Positions 36,601 to 47,461 of a stretch of 64,000 bases of DNA are shown in pieces. The notes beneath the pieces are model-generated. The model did no database searches and was not told where the DNA came from. It saw nothing but the letters and a program-made list of their open reading frames with translations. Origin of the DNA: Entophlyctis helioformis (lineage: Eukaryota; Chytridiomycota; Chytridiomycetes; Chytridiales; Chytriomycetaceae); assembly GCA_025526915.1 (NCBI GenBank), contig JAHLKH010000081.1:1-64000 (forward strand), given 5' to 3'. The translations under genes were made by a program, and so were the position numbers. The stretch's first letter is position 1. Every line of letters begins with the position of its first letter.

Positions 36601-36710
36601 GCGTGTTTGGAGGGCTTGCGTCCAAGGCGGCCGAGCTGGGCGAGGATGCAGGCGGGCCGAGTGCGTTTGGTGCACGCGAGCGGCTGCAGGGCAAGCGCAA
36701 GCGTGACTGA
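33684..36710 (+). CDS. SYF1: Pre-mRNA splicing factor SYF1 (XAB2 homologue)
   Basis: Exons 33684-33715, 33772-35526 and 35612-36710. The protein is a HAT-repeat solenoid: Y-S-L-K-A-W-L-R-Y, Y-K-L-W-K-L-L-L-D, W-L-A-Y-A-R-F-L, V-W-D-L-Y-L-R-F, I-W-N-L-Y-L-T-K-F, R-A-R-D-L-F-E-H-A-L. The C-terminus is the family tail N-P-D-E-I-E-I followed by a poly-Asp run and G-V-F-G-G-L-A. SYF1 is a Prp19-complex (NTC) scaffold needed for both catalytic steps of splicing. The 56-bp first intron uses donor GTGCCC, chosen because it keeps phase. Frame changes occur near 34350 and twice at 36390-36480, all without introns. Since the gene is essential in yeast, sequence errors are likelier than decay. Confidence 0.9.
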
Positions 36711-36771
36711 GAGAGATGGTCCGGGCATTTGGAATGAACAGACTGCGCAGGACAAGCTTTCCGGCACAAGG

Positions 36772-37723
36772 ATGGGCGCTGGACAGTCGGCGGCCGCTGG
36801 TCGGGCAGCAGCGGGCGAGCAGCCGCAGATGCGCTCGCAGTGGGACCGGCTGCCGGTCGAGCTGATGCTGATGGTGCTCGGCCACGCCAGCCTGCTCACG
36901 CGCTTCCTGTGCGGCGCTCTGGGCGGCGGCGGCTATGGCGACGGCGACGGCCTCGCAGACGAGGACATTGCGGCGCTGTGGGCCGAGGCGCTGAGCAGCG
37001 ACTGGCCAGGCGACCTGGGCCTGCTGCCGACCGTCCGTTTGCCGGGCCGGGCTTCCGCCGCAGCCTGCTGCTCGGTGCACGCTCGCAGTCCATGTACGAC
37101 CGCCTCTGCGCCGGTTCCCCGACCTCGCCCACGCTGCTCCCGCTGCGCTGACGGTCACCGACCGCGACATGAACGCATACGTCGTCTGCAATGCTGGCGG
37201 CGACACGGTTGCCCATGTGGACCAGCTGCGCGAGCTCGCCAGGAACGTGGCGCGGCTCAGTCTGGAGCACCGGCGGCCGATTGCACTGGGCTGGCATGCG
37301 ATCGTCACGGGCAGCGTGCGCGGGCTGAAGCGGGCCGTGTTCCCCGACGGGCTGCCCATCGGGCGGTACGAGCAGCTCGGCAGGCACCGTGCGATGGACT
37401 GGGCAGCGCTGGGCGGCCATGTCGGCATCCTGCAGATGCTGCACGACGCGGGCAGCCGCGCATGCTCGACGGATGCCATGGACGAGGCGGCGCGAAACGG
37501 GCACCTGGATGCGGTCGTGTGGCTCCACGAGCACTGCACGGAAGGGTGCACGGCCGCCGCGCTGGACTGGGCTGCCGAGGCGGGCCATCTACGTGTCGTG
37601 CAGTGGCTGGTGAGGCACCGCAGCGAAGGGAACGCAGCAACAGCGGCCGCCCGAGCTACTGCTGCCGGCCAAGTGGCAGTGGCCAAGTGGCTGCAGCGCA
37701 CGCAGCATGCGCTTGCCGCCTGA
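36772..37723 (+). CDS. F-box/ankyrin-repeat protein 2 (frame-broken)
   Basis: Starts M-G-A-G-Q-S-A-A and has the F-box-like W-D-R-L-P-V-E-L-M-L-M-V-L. The ankyrin region begins N-A-G-G-D-T-V-A-H-V-D-Q-L and includes A-M-D-W-A-A-L-G-G-H-V and G-H-L-D-A-V-V-W-L-H-E-H. It ends W-L-Q-R-T-Q-H-A-L-A-A and TGA at 37721-37723. Frame changes at about 37040 and 37130 divide the F-box half from the repeats. The last 84 bp lie inside the right inverted arm and are almost identical to the relic in the left arm. It starts only 62 bp after the SYF1 stop. Confidence 0.6.
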
Positions 37724-37947
37724 CACACGCAATGCAGCCACTTGGCCATCAAGCAGCCTTGGCCGCTTGTGTTGGCCCAGATCCGGCTGTTCCCTCGGTG
37801 CGAGGCTGTGCACCAACAGCCCAGCCCCAATGCAACAATCCCACAACCCACGGCAATCCCACAACCCACGAGCCGCATCCACAGAACCGCAGCAATGCTC
37901 CAGTGATGCTCCAGCCACGCGCGCAGTGACGAGGGAACAACGCCGTC

Positions 37948-37954
37948 TGAGTCA
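37948..37954 (+). promoter_or_regulatory. AP-1/Gcn4-type site (TGAGTCA) upstream of right-arm USP
   Basis: Same bZIP consensus as 21329-21335, 188 bp before the USP ATG. Confidence 0.4.
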
Positions 37955-38029
37955 CGAGTGAATCACGATGCGCGGGAACAATCGCGTCACGGCAAGTCAG
38001 TCACGCCTGCGCGTCTGCCCGTCTGCGTC

Positions 38030-38036
38030 TATAAGA
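38030..38036 (+). promoter_or_regulatory. TATA box of right-arm USP gene
   Basis: TATAAGA about 106 bp before the ATG. The 5' leader then contains short direct repeats of AGCTACCAGCC, with fewer units than in the left arm. Confidence 0.6.
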
Positions 38037-38141
38037 CCTGCGCCGTCTGCCCCTCGCCGTGTCCAGCCAGCCTATCAGCCATCAGCCATCAAGCTACCAG
38101 CCGTCAAGCTACCAGCCCGAAGAACAACAACAACACACACA

Positions 38142-38675
38142 ATGACCGGCAAGACTGCAAAGACCCACTCCACGTTCCTGCTGCCCACCGACTTTAGCGA
38201 CTCTGCCGCCCGCACGCTCGTGTGGGCCGCCCGCTTCCTCATCCGCCACGACGACCACGTGGTGCTCATGCACACCATCGAGGAGCTGCACGCCGACCCG
38301 CAGACCCCCGAGGAGCGCTCGCTGTACTCGGGTGCCGAGCACAAGCTCGCCGAGTGGTCGCACGAGCTGCGTCGCCAGCTGCAGGGCAAGCACGCCGTCA
38401 TCGACACCAAGGTCACGTTTGGTGCGCCGGGTGCTGCGTGCGTGCACGTGGCCGACGCTGCCAAGGTCGACATGGTCGTCATGGCCGTGCACGGACAGAC
38501 GGACGCGCACTCGCTCGTCATGGGTCCCGTCAGCCAGTTTGTGTCGACGTTCCTGAAGCGCTGCCCCGTGGTGCTCGTGCGCGACGGCGCGACAGAGAAC
38601 GACGACGTCGAGGGCGATGCTGGAGTCTCGGCCAAGTCGGCAGTCGCACATGCACCGGCCGGCGTGGTTGCGTGA
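38142..38675 (+). CDS. Universal stress protein, right-arm copy
   Basis: A 177-residue single-exon UspA-domain protein with the same core as the left-arm copy: F-L-L-P-T-D-F-S-D-S-A, H-T-I-E-E-L, V-M-A-V-H-G-Q-T, L-V-M-G-P-V-S and P-V-V-L-V-R-D. It ends A-H-A-P-A-G-V-V-A. That matches the frame expected before the one-base loss in the left-arm copy, so this is probably the ancestral form. TATA box and bZIP site lie upstream. Followed by a convergent decayed kinase copy. Confidence 0.85.
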   Translation: MTGKTAKTHSTFLLPTDFSDSAARTLVWAARFLIRHDDHVVLMHTIEELHADPQTPEERSLYSGAEHKLAEWSHELRRQLQGKHAVIDTKVTFGAPGAACVHVADAAKVDMVVMAVHGQTDAHSLVMGPVSQFVSTFLKRCPVVLVRDGATENDDVEGDAGVSAKSAVAHAPAGVVA

Positions 38676-38823
38676 TCGCCCACTTCTCGCCTCGCCTCGC
38701 CTCGTCTCTTGACCCTCGCCTTCTCCCTCCTCCTCTTCGATGCACAATATATATCCGCTCGTCTTTTCTTGATCACTTGTCCCTTTGGCAGATCTTGCCT
38801 GCCACCTCGCATTCAACAAGCGC

Positions 38824-38871
38824 ATGATCCGAGCAAGCGTCCTCGCTGACCTTGTGTCGCAGACAACCACA
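38824..38871 (+). pseudogene. LAMTOR2 exon 1 fragment in right arm
   Basis: Encodes M-I-R-A-S-V-L-A-D-L-V-S-Q-T-T-T and then diverges at the same point as the left-arm fragment. The truncation therefore predates the arm duplication. Confidence 0.8.
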
Positions 38872-39295
38872 CGCTCAACGGCCACTGCGTTCATTCTGGC
38901 ATGGCTGCTGCTGCCCATGTCCGTGCCGTCCTCAAACCAACCAAATGCTCGCCTGGATGGGCATATCCAGTGATCGCTGTCAGCAAGACTTGCGGCCAGA
39001 TGGCTGCCGTCCTGCGCATCGCGGCTTCTTGCTCAACAACACAGCGCATGCCTTGCATGAACCCCCTTTGACACCTTCCATTGCCATCACAGCCGGCAGT
39101 GTGGCCAACCATCCGGCCTGCCTCTGCGTCACGAGCAGCAGCAGGCACTTGCTGGATCGGCTTCGTGGACCCCATCCAATGTCAGATCGGTGTGCACCAC
39201 ACATGCCACCTTGAATGAACGATCCTCTGCATGTGTGAGCAAGGCAAGATGATGCGAGCCCCATTCATTCCACTTCAGCCCATCCAACACCCAGC

Positions 39296-42200
39296 TCATG
39301 TCCACATGCTGCCAAGAGACGCATCCGTCTCTGCAAACATGCGAGCCTCCACTTGCATCATGGTTGCCCGCTGGCGCACCATCCGCCCAAACATGCGGCT
39401 CTCCTCGAGCATGCTCCGGCACAGAAGGTACTCGGAGACATGCTCGCTCCAGATGTTGGCCGGGCATGGCAGCCGCACAGCCGCGTCGAGTGCCTCGCGC
39501 AAAGTGACTCATCAACGCCGAACGCAGCCTGCACCTCTCGCATGGCCGCTTGGTCGTGGAATGTCGGCAGGTTATGCCGGTCTGGCACAGGGACAACAGC
39601 GATCGGCTGCTGGCCATGGCCCGTCACCCATCTGTGTAAAGCCGGCTGTGAGCAAGAATCATCGACAATGCAGCCGCATTGCAGCCACAGACAGTCCACA
39701 ATCAGGCCACTTACTGGTGGTGGATGGCTTGAGAGACGAGCAGCCGTTCATCAGGATCGATCCTGAGCATGGACCGAACCAGATCCTCGTAGTCTGTTGT
39801 CCATGCAAGGCAGTGGCATGTCAGTCGGCGTATTCAGCATGCTGCTCCATGCGCCATTCAACCATGGCTGCTCACCATCACTGATGCGCCGTGGGAAAGC
39901 CACGGTCGCCGTGTACAGTGCCATCAGATCGCCTTGACCGTCGTCAACAACCTCGAACGGCTGGCAACCGTTGGCCATCTCGAAGATGACGACGCCGAGA
40001 CTGAACGACTCCGCGGCAAAGTCGCCGTAGTCCAAATCGGCCGCCACCTCCGGGGCCATGTATCCGACCGTTCTATGAGCATGCATTGCAGCCAAGCGCA
40101 TGCCAAGAGTCAGTTGCTGTGGACACATTGCCAAGAGCAGCCACCGCATCAATCTCACCCGCAGGATCCTTGCTGCATCTCGAACGGCTTGACAACGACC
40201 GAGATGCCAAAGTCCGCGAGGCGCAGGTGCCGGCCGTCCTTGTCGACAAGCATGTTGTCGGTCTTGAGGTCGAGATGCGCGACGCCAATCTGCCAATCGC
40301 GTGCCGTTTTGAGTTGTCAGCCACACATGGCTCTGCCACTCAACACGCATCATGGTACAGCACAACTCACCGAGTGGAGGTAGTGGATGGCCGAGAGCGC
40401 TTCCCTGGCCAGGCGGCGAACGACCTCTTCCGGCAGAGGGTGCTCTTGCGCCAGGAACGTCCTCAGCATGCCGCCGCTGACGAGTTCCATGGCGATGAAC
40501 CCGTGGTCCGCCGTCTCAAAGACGTGATGGACCTTGACGATGTGCGGGTGCCGGATCGACCGCGCGAGCAGCATCTCGCTGCGGACCTCGTCGGCCGTCG
40601 AGTTGACGCCCTTGGCGATGACCTTGATGGCATACTGTGCACATACAATGCACGGTCAGCTGGAAGTTAGTGGACCGAACATCAGGAGCACAGGACAAGG
40701 GCAGAATCACGCAATGCATACCACTTGGCGTGTCAGCCGTGCTGGCACTGCACGACCTCGCCGTATGCGCCACGGCCGAGGGATCGTCCAATGACAAAGT
40801 CCGCGAGACGATGCGGTCGGGCCATGCCATGCGTGGCAGGCGTCACGATGTCGCCGTGGTAAGTGTCCGCGAGCGTCACGTAGTTGTGCAGGTGTCGGCG
40901 GCGTTGGAAGCAGCCGAGAACAACCGCGCGGCGTGCTCGATGTCCTCCTCGCGATCGGTGAGCCGGCGTTCTCGCACGAAAAGGCACTCGTCGATCGTCT
41001 GCACTCGGCATCCATGGTCAGCCAACCGACCAGCACACACAAGCAAACAATCAAACAAGCATGCATCACAAGCCGCGCATTCAACTCACTCTGACATCCG
41101 GCCGCTGGGCTCTGAACTCGGCAAAGAATGCTAAGGGGACCGCGAACTTGTCCCATGCGACCTTTCGATGGTGCCGTCGTCCATGGCCGACTGCAATGCC
41201 TCGCAGAAGTCGATCCAGTCGGCCGGCGCCAGCTTGTCGTATTGGCTGAAAAACGCGGTGGCGGCCATGATCTGGATGTCGGCCAGTTCCACGATCATCA
41301 ATGGCGGCGGGACGGCGACGTGGACCGCACTTGACGACGCTCTCCGCGCGACACGGGCGACCATGTTCGGCGTGAGACGAGCCGCGGCGACGCTTGAGGC
41401 AGCCGACGAGATGCTGCTGCTCGAGTTGATCGTGGTCGTGATGTATGTGGCCGTGCTGCCAGACGAGCGGATGCTTCCAGGCGAGATGCCTTCCGACGAC
41501 GTGCCATTGCTGCTCTGCTCTCATTGCTGCGGCTGCCGTGGCTTGAATGAGCGATGCAGATTGCGGTGGCGGCTTCCGTCGGTGCACCGACCAAGAGCAC
41601 TGGACGTGGAGGGCCGATCCGACGAGGTGCAGACGGAATGATGATCGACGGGCCAACGACGAATGCGCGCCGAGCAGCATGTCCGCGGTTGGCAACGAGG
41701 ACGGCGGCGCAGGCTCTCCACAGCGTCGACTTGACAATCGCAACGCGAGCCTTGGCAAGTGCTGCGGTGACAACCGCCAAGAGGACCGCAGACGGTCGAG
41801 CATGCACGGCGACGACAATGCCATGATTGCGACGCGCGCCGATGAGAACGACTTCGATGCCATCAAGAAGGGTGGCAGATGCGAGACGAGCCAAACGACG
41901 ACGCAAACGACGAGCCGACCTTGGAACAACAGGGCTGTTGCTACCCTCGGATGCGGCTGCTTGGCATGACGATCCATCGCCGGTGCGTAGATGCAAGGTC
42001 ACGATTGACCTGATCCAGAGGCAGAGGGCAAGCGTGACGCCGAGGCGTGACAGGGCGATTGTCGTTCCCCTGACGCCGTCCCATCGTGCGATGCCGAGGA
42101 AGATGCCACAAAGGAACACCAGTGTGGCATCTGCAGCGACTTGGGCGACCGAGAGACGAAAGGCCGTGCGTCGTGGCGAGCTACCAGCTGATGCTCCTCG

Positions 42201-44247
42201 CCCGTTGCGGCTGCTGCTTTGTCGACCATGCGTCGGTGGGTTTGCTGCTGCGTCGCCATATCGAGAGACGGCAAGGCCGACAGCGAAGAACAATCGAACG
42301 ACGACGACGAGCGTGGCCGAAACTCCGACGGCGATGCGTGTCGCGGAGTTTGTCGCGCTTTCGACAAACGACGCTGGCAGTCGGAGACAGCGAGGAGCAA
42401 GGACGACGAGGACGGCAGAGACGACGAACGAGACAAGGACAGTGACCGGGACAGGGAGGAAGTCGGCAGCGCCTTCCTCGGTGTGGCTTGCTCGGAATAA
42501 AGCTCGCTCCAAAACCTCCCGACGTTGCTGTTGTTGTTGTTGCTGCTGCTGTTGTTGTCGGCGTCGCAGCTTGTCCAGAGGCGAGTCGGCCAAGCGTCGT
42601 CCGGCCAGATCCAGTGTGCCACATGAGAGCGTCGATATCGCATCCCGCCCATCGCCGAGTCAGACAAGCAGGCAGGGCAGGGCAGGCAGGGCATGCAAGC
42701 AGGCAGAGTGGACCGCAGAACACATCGATCGAGCCATGTAAGTGTGCGTGCTTGCATCTGCCGACCATGGGATGTCCAGCGTGCTGCACTCACCTGACAC
42801 TGGATCACGGCCCGCACAAACGCCACGGCACAGGCGGCTTCGTGGATGAGCAGCACGGTGCTGATCCACACACCGAGAGCAGCCTGGCGCATGCAGGCGT
42901 GGGCGGCATCGCAAAGGCAGCTGAATGCCAAGCGCACGGCGATCCAAACGGCCCGCTTGCATGCCCTGTCCGGCCATGGGCGAGTGCCAGCCAGAAATGG
43001 TCGAGATGGCACGCAGCATTGCAGATGCGCAAGACAGGCAGGCAGGCAGGCAGGCAGACGCGCTGGTGTCAGCCGCTCCGTCAAGCCATCGCACAGCACA
43101 ACCACACACTCGGACATAAGCAGCCACTCACTTCCAAAGGATACTGCGGCAGGCATAGCAGCAAAGTGCAGCTGCAGTGACTCGTAACGGCTTGCTCTTG
43201 GCAGCCATGCAGACGACCGCCCATGCCAGCTGCCACGCGGCATCGGGGAATGCAGCCGCAAAGGCGACTGTGGCGATGGCGACGGCGAGCCCACGAAGAC
43301 CAATGCGATGCTTCGCTGCCTCAAAGCCGAGGACCAACTGCAAGGATCAGCACAAGTGGATTGGGACAGCACGCACAAGAAGCACGCACATGGTCAGCAT
43401 CTAGCATCACCAGCATCTATCGTCCAGTCTCCAGCGCATCAAGAGCAGCATCGCACGCATCAACAGCCGGCGCTCGTCGACTTTCGCCGCGCTCTCATCC
43501 AGCCTGACCCGCCTGGCTGGCCGCCAGAACAAGCGCGGATTCGCCATCACCAAACGCACATCCGACACCGACTGAAGCCGCGACAGACGCGCGTCACTGC
43601 AGGCGGTGCGATGAGGGGAAGTGCAGCATGGGAACTGGCCGTCACTGCCGAGCTGAGTGCCGTGTACGAGCAACCAATGGCAGCATCTGTGACACGGACA
43701 AGGCATTCGCGACATTCGCAGACTCCAGCAACAAGACTCATGGCACCGTCAACCGCAGCATCGCCCTCAGACACACTGCCCGACACGCCACGACAGATCA
43801 TTGCTGCTCCATGCGATGCTGTTCGAGCAATGCCAGCCGTATCGAGCAAGGCGATCGGCCGACGAGTGCCCAGACTTGCAGCTCTGCCGGCTGCTGGACA
43901 TGCAGACAGTCGCTCAACCAGACCTGGACAATCTGAGATGCAGACATCCAAACGGCAATCACAGCACAGGAGACACAACAAGACGCGCAGCAGGTGGATG
44001 CCAGTATCGCCACAACGCACAACGGCCAAATGGACAACGGACAGAGACACTGAGGCGAGGAGAGACTGACGACAACTGATGGGATACGACCATACACGGC
44101 ACGATGCTGCTCATGCACGACGCAGCTGTTGATCATGCATCACAGCCAGCAGGCACTCACAATAACAGGAGGAGCGAGCAGGAGAAGCAGCCAGACGAGT
44201 TCGGCCCACGCGTATGCCGCGACGACGAGGCTGGAATAGCTGAGCAT
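39296..44247 (-). pseudogene. Right-arm copy of the membrane kinase gene, multiply frame-broken
   Basis: Collinear with 15036-19980 and with the same splice sites. Kinase-domain exons are well conserved (Y-M-A-P-E-V-A-A-D-L, S-L-G-V-V-I-F-E-M). Against the left-arm copy it has a 4-bp loss in the second exon near 44003, 1-bp losses near 41517 and 41169 in the long exon, a 3-bp loss near 41458, and a 1-bp loss near 39510 in the last exon. The first of these alone ends the frame early. Single-base losses could be assembly errors, but the 4-bp loss and the number of lesions favour a pseudogene. Confidence 0.65.
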
Positions 44248-45096
44248 GTGGAGTTTCGTGTCAATGTCGGTTATGGCGTCAAGATTCGGCGTGTCGGGCA
44301 ACGGGGATTTCTGTGCGAGGCGATGCAGTGGACTGGCGCGACGGGCTGGCCGTGAATGGACGGACCGACAACTCGACAGATGCAGACACTGCAGTCACCG
44401 GTCATGGATCCACAGCAGCCACACTGGAGAGTATGCTGCGATCAAGGATGACAAGGCTTGGTTTGGCGAGTGCCCGCTGTTGCAATGGCTGGCTTGGGAT
44501 GCGATGGCGGCCGTGCTTGTTGCATGTCTTGGATCTCGCATGATGGACGGCATTCAATCACAGGAACAGAACAGGCGATGGATCAGATGCGCAATGAGCG
44601 ATGAGGCAAACAACAGATGGCAGCTGCGATCAGCCATCAGCAGCACCAGGGGCATGGACAAGCACGGATGCGGCGACATGATGGGCTGCTTGAATGGAGC
44701 GAGTCCTTGCATTTGCAACGCAGCTGACGGATCTGTGGATACGCAGCAGCATCGATGGGTTCCTGACCGACGCAATGAGCGCATCAACTGCACGGCATGT
44801 TGCGAAACGAGTCGCAGGATGAGTCGCATGCAGACAGACACCAAAGCAGGCTGCGCATGGATCATGCTCAACAGCAAGCAGCACTTGACAGGCAGCACTT
44901 GGCATGCATCAACACGGTTTGCGGAATCAGCGAGCCTTGTGCAGACGACATTGCTGCTCGCTTCGCCAACGGCACAGCTGCTCGACTGCGAGCCAGGACG
45001 GTCCATCCTGATTCTCACGGCAGATGACTCACTGATCGTGCACAAACGCCAGTAAAGAGCAGACAGGCATACGTATATTAAACAAGAGCCAAGTGG

Positions 45097-46435
45097 TCAA
45101 TCATCGCACTCGGCTGCGTCGGATCGGAAGCGCTTGGCCAGACTCTCGCTGCCGCTCAGCTTTCGTTGAATCTGGCGCAAGACAAACGTGTGCGGGCCTT
45201 GCGTTGCGCCGTTACCCGCACCAGCACTCTCCTTCCCGTCCATGTCGATATGTCCACACTCGCCACCGCCTGCATCACCACCGCTGTCACCATCATCACA
45301 GGCACCGTCACCATCACCGCTGCCGCCACTACTGCCACTGCCGCTACTATTGCCGCTGCCGCCACCCGGCACTTCGCTGCTCAGCTTGCGCTTGTAGATC
45401 CACCGCAGGATGCGGTTGACGAGCGACGCGTACGCCTGGATAATCTCCATCACGGTCCATCGCTGCACGAGCGGCGACGACTCGATCCATTCCTGCAGGT
45501 GCTCCGTGCACCGCATATGCGTGTACCGCGCCGCCCGCATCTGTTGCAGTACCCGCAGCTCCTCCCTGCAAGCATCCATCCATCCATCCACCAACACAAC
45601 ACAAGCACACCAGTCAGTACAAGCAGCACCCCCATCTGACACGACAACCACAATGAAGACTAGAGCGACTTACCGCATCTGCCCTTGCACTTCCTCGCTG
45701 ACCACCGGCTCAGGGACGCTCTTGCGGCCACGGCCCACCATGGGCATAAGCCGCCGCTGGATGGCGAGCACAGACGTCTGGATGAGGTGCGGGAAGCTGC
45801 CCTGGATCTTGATGGCAATCAGCTCGACGGCCGACGCCGACATGGCATTGGGGATGCGCGCCACGAGGTACTTTTTCTGCGACGCCGAGAGGCTCTCGGT
45901 GACGGCCGTGAGCGGAACGCCCAGGTTCATCGCCAGCATCGCCCCGTACGTTGCCGCGGAGGGGGTCGGCAGATCGGACCAGCCACTGCCCGACGGGACG
46001 ACGGACGCGGCTAAAGTTGGCGAGGAGGCGGCAGCGGCTGTGGTGGCCGTGTCAGACTGCGAGGGCCGTGGCAGGAGCCGTGGGCGTGGCGAGGACGTTG
46101 TAGACACCGGCACCTGCGTTGACGCCTGCGCCGACACCTGCGCCGACACCTGCTCCGATGCCGATGCAGCAGCGAGCAGCGTTGAAAAGGACTCGCCGGC
46201 CGTGTGGGCCGAAACAGCCGGGACCGCCGAAGCAGACGCCGAAGCAGAGTGCAGCGATTTGGCAGACGGAGGAGTGAAGGGCGACGCACTCGACGATGCG
46301 GACGAGGGGCCGGCAGCAAACGACGGCGCGCTGCGCGACGCTGTGCGTGTGCTGGCATCGATCGTGAGGGCGAGGCCGCTGCCACCGCCTGGTTTGCGCT
46401 GCCGGTGCTGCTGCTGCCGGTGCTGCTGCTGCCGG

Positions 46436-46467
<32 letters not shown>

Positions 46468-47407
46468 GGAGAGATGCGCCTGCAGCACGACGGACGGCTG
46501 GAACGGATGCAGAGCCGACGCCGGAATCTCGTGACGAGCGGCCGTGTCAGATGAAGAGCCAGCGGGCGGTGGAGCTGCACCGGGCATTGGCACATGCACA
46601 TGGACGGGCACAGGCACGGGCAGAGGCTGCGGGTTGCAGGCCGGGCAGTGGCTGCACCGTCCGCGCGGGCATACGGCGGCAGTCAGCAGCAGCGCGAGGG
46701 GGGCGGCGTGTGCACGCAGGCCGACCTACCGTCGGTGGTGCACAAGGTCCTGCACGGTGGCCGCCTGCTGCTGCATGTCACGGGCCATGCGAGCCACGAC
46801 GGCCTGCAGGTCGCTCAGCGCCTTGCGCATCGTCTTGATCTCGCCCGTCAGCACGTGGAGCTCGTCCGGGCTGCTCCTCGACGGCTGTTGCTGCTGCTGC
46901 TGTTGGTGTTGGTGTTGGTGCTGCTGTTGCTGCTGTTGCTGTTGCTGTTGGTGCTGCTGTTGGTGCTGGGATGGCACCAAGTCACCCGCTGCGTCGCCTT
47001 GAACCCAGCCGTACTGCGGGTCTGTCCCAAAGTGGTGCACAAGCGACGATGGCAACGGCGTGGCCGTCGTTACAGCGTCGCTGCTGTTGGCGGCAGGAGC
47101 CTCTGCAAAGGGCACCAGGTGGCTGCCGTAGGTGGCCAGCAGCGGATGAGTGACATACGACGACCAGTGAGGGCGGGATTCAGACGACGATGACGACGAT
47201 GACGACAACGACGACAACGACGGCTGAGTGTACGGCTGCACATACTGTTGCTGCTGCTGCTGCTGGTTGTTGCTGTGGTGGTTGTGCACTGCTGCTGTTC
47301 ATGGTAGTGCACCTGCTGCTGCTGCACTGCTGCTGCTGCACCTGCTGCTGCTGTTGGTGCTGCTGCCGTTGTGGCTGCTGGTGCACCACCCACGAGTCGC
47401 TAGTCAT
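45097..47407 (-). CDS. PolyQ-rich protein 1 of an unrecognised tandem pair
   Basis: Exons read leftward: about 47407-46726, about 46617-45672, and about 45567-45097. The N-terminal exon is a run of glutamine/histidine tracts and ends in a predicted coiled coil (E-L-H-V-L-T-G-E-I-K-T-M-R-K-A-L). The middle exon is Ser/Ala/Pro-rich with more Q tracts. The folded part sits at the C-terminus: L-V-A-R-I-P-N-A-M-S-A-S, I-Q-R-R-L-M-P-M, then after an intron H-L-Q-E-W-I, W-T-V-M-E-I-I-Q-A-Y and I-L-R-W-I-Y-K-R-K-L. The frame is uncertain inside the CAG/CAA tracts. Architecture recalls a transcriptional co-regulator, but no known DNA-binding domain is seen. Its last 16 codons lie in the inverted arm. 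Confidence 0.6.
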
Positions 47408-47461
47408 GCGGAAAGGGGAACAAGGAGGCGCAAAAATGCGCGGGTCAAGGGACACGACGCT

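Larger units (their letters stand above)
37640..45149 (-). repeat. Right arm of large inverted repeat
   Basis: Reverse complement of 14133-21648. At both outer ends this arm runs without interruption into a longer gene: F-box/ankyrin 2 at 37640 and polyQ gene 1 at 45149. The left arm holds only the tips of these genes. That asymmetry suggests this arm is the donor and the left arm the derived copy. Confidence 0.9.
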
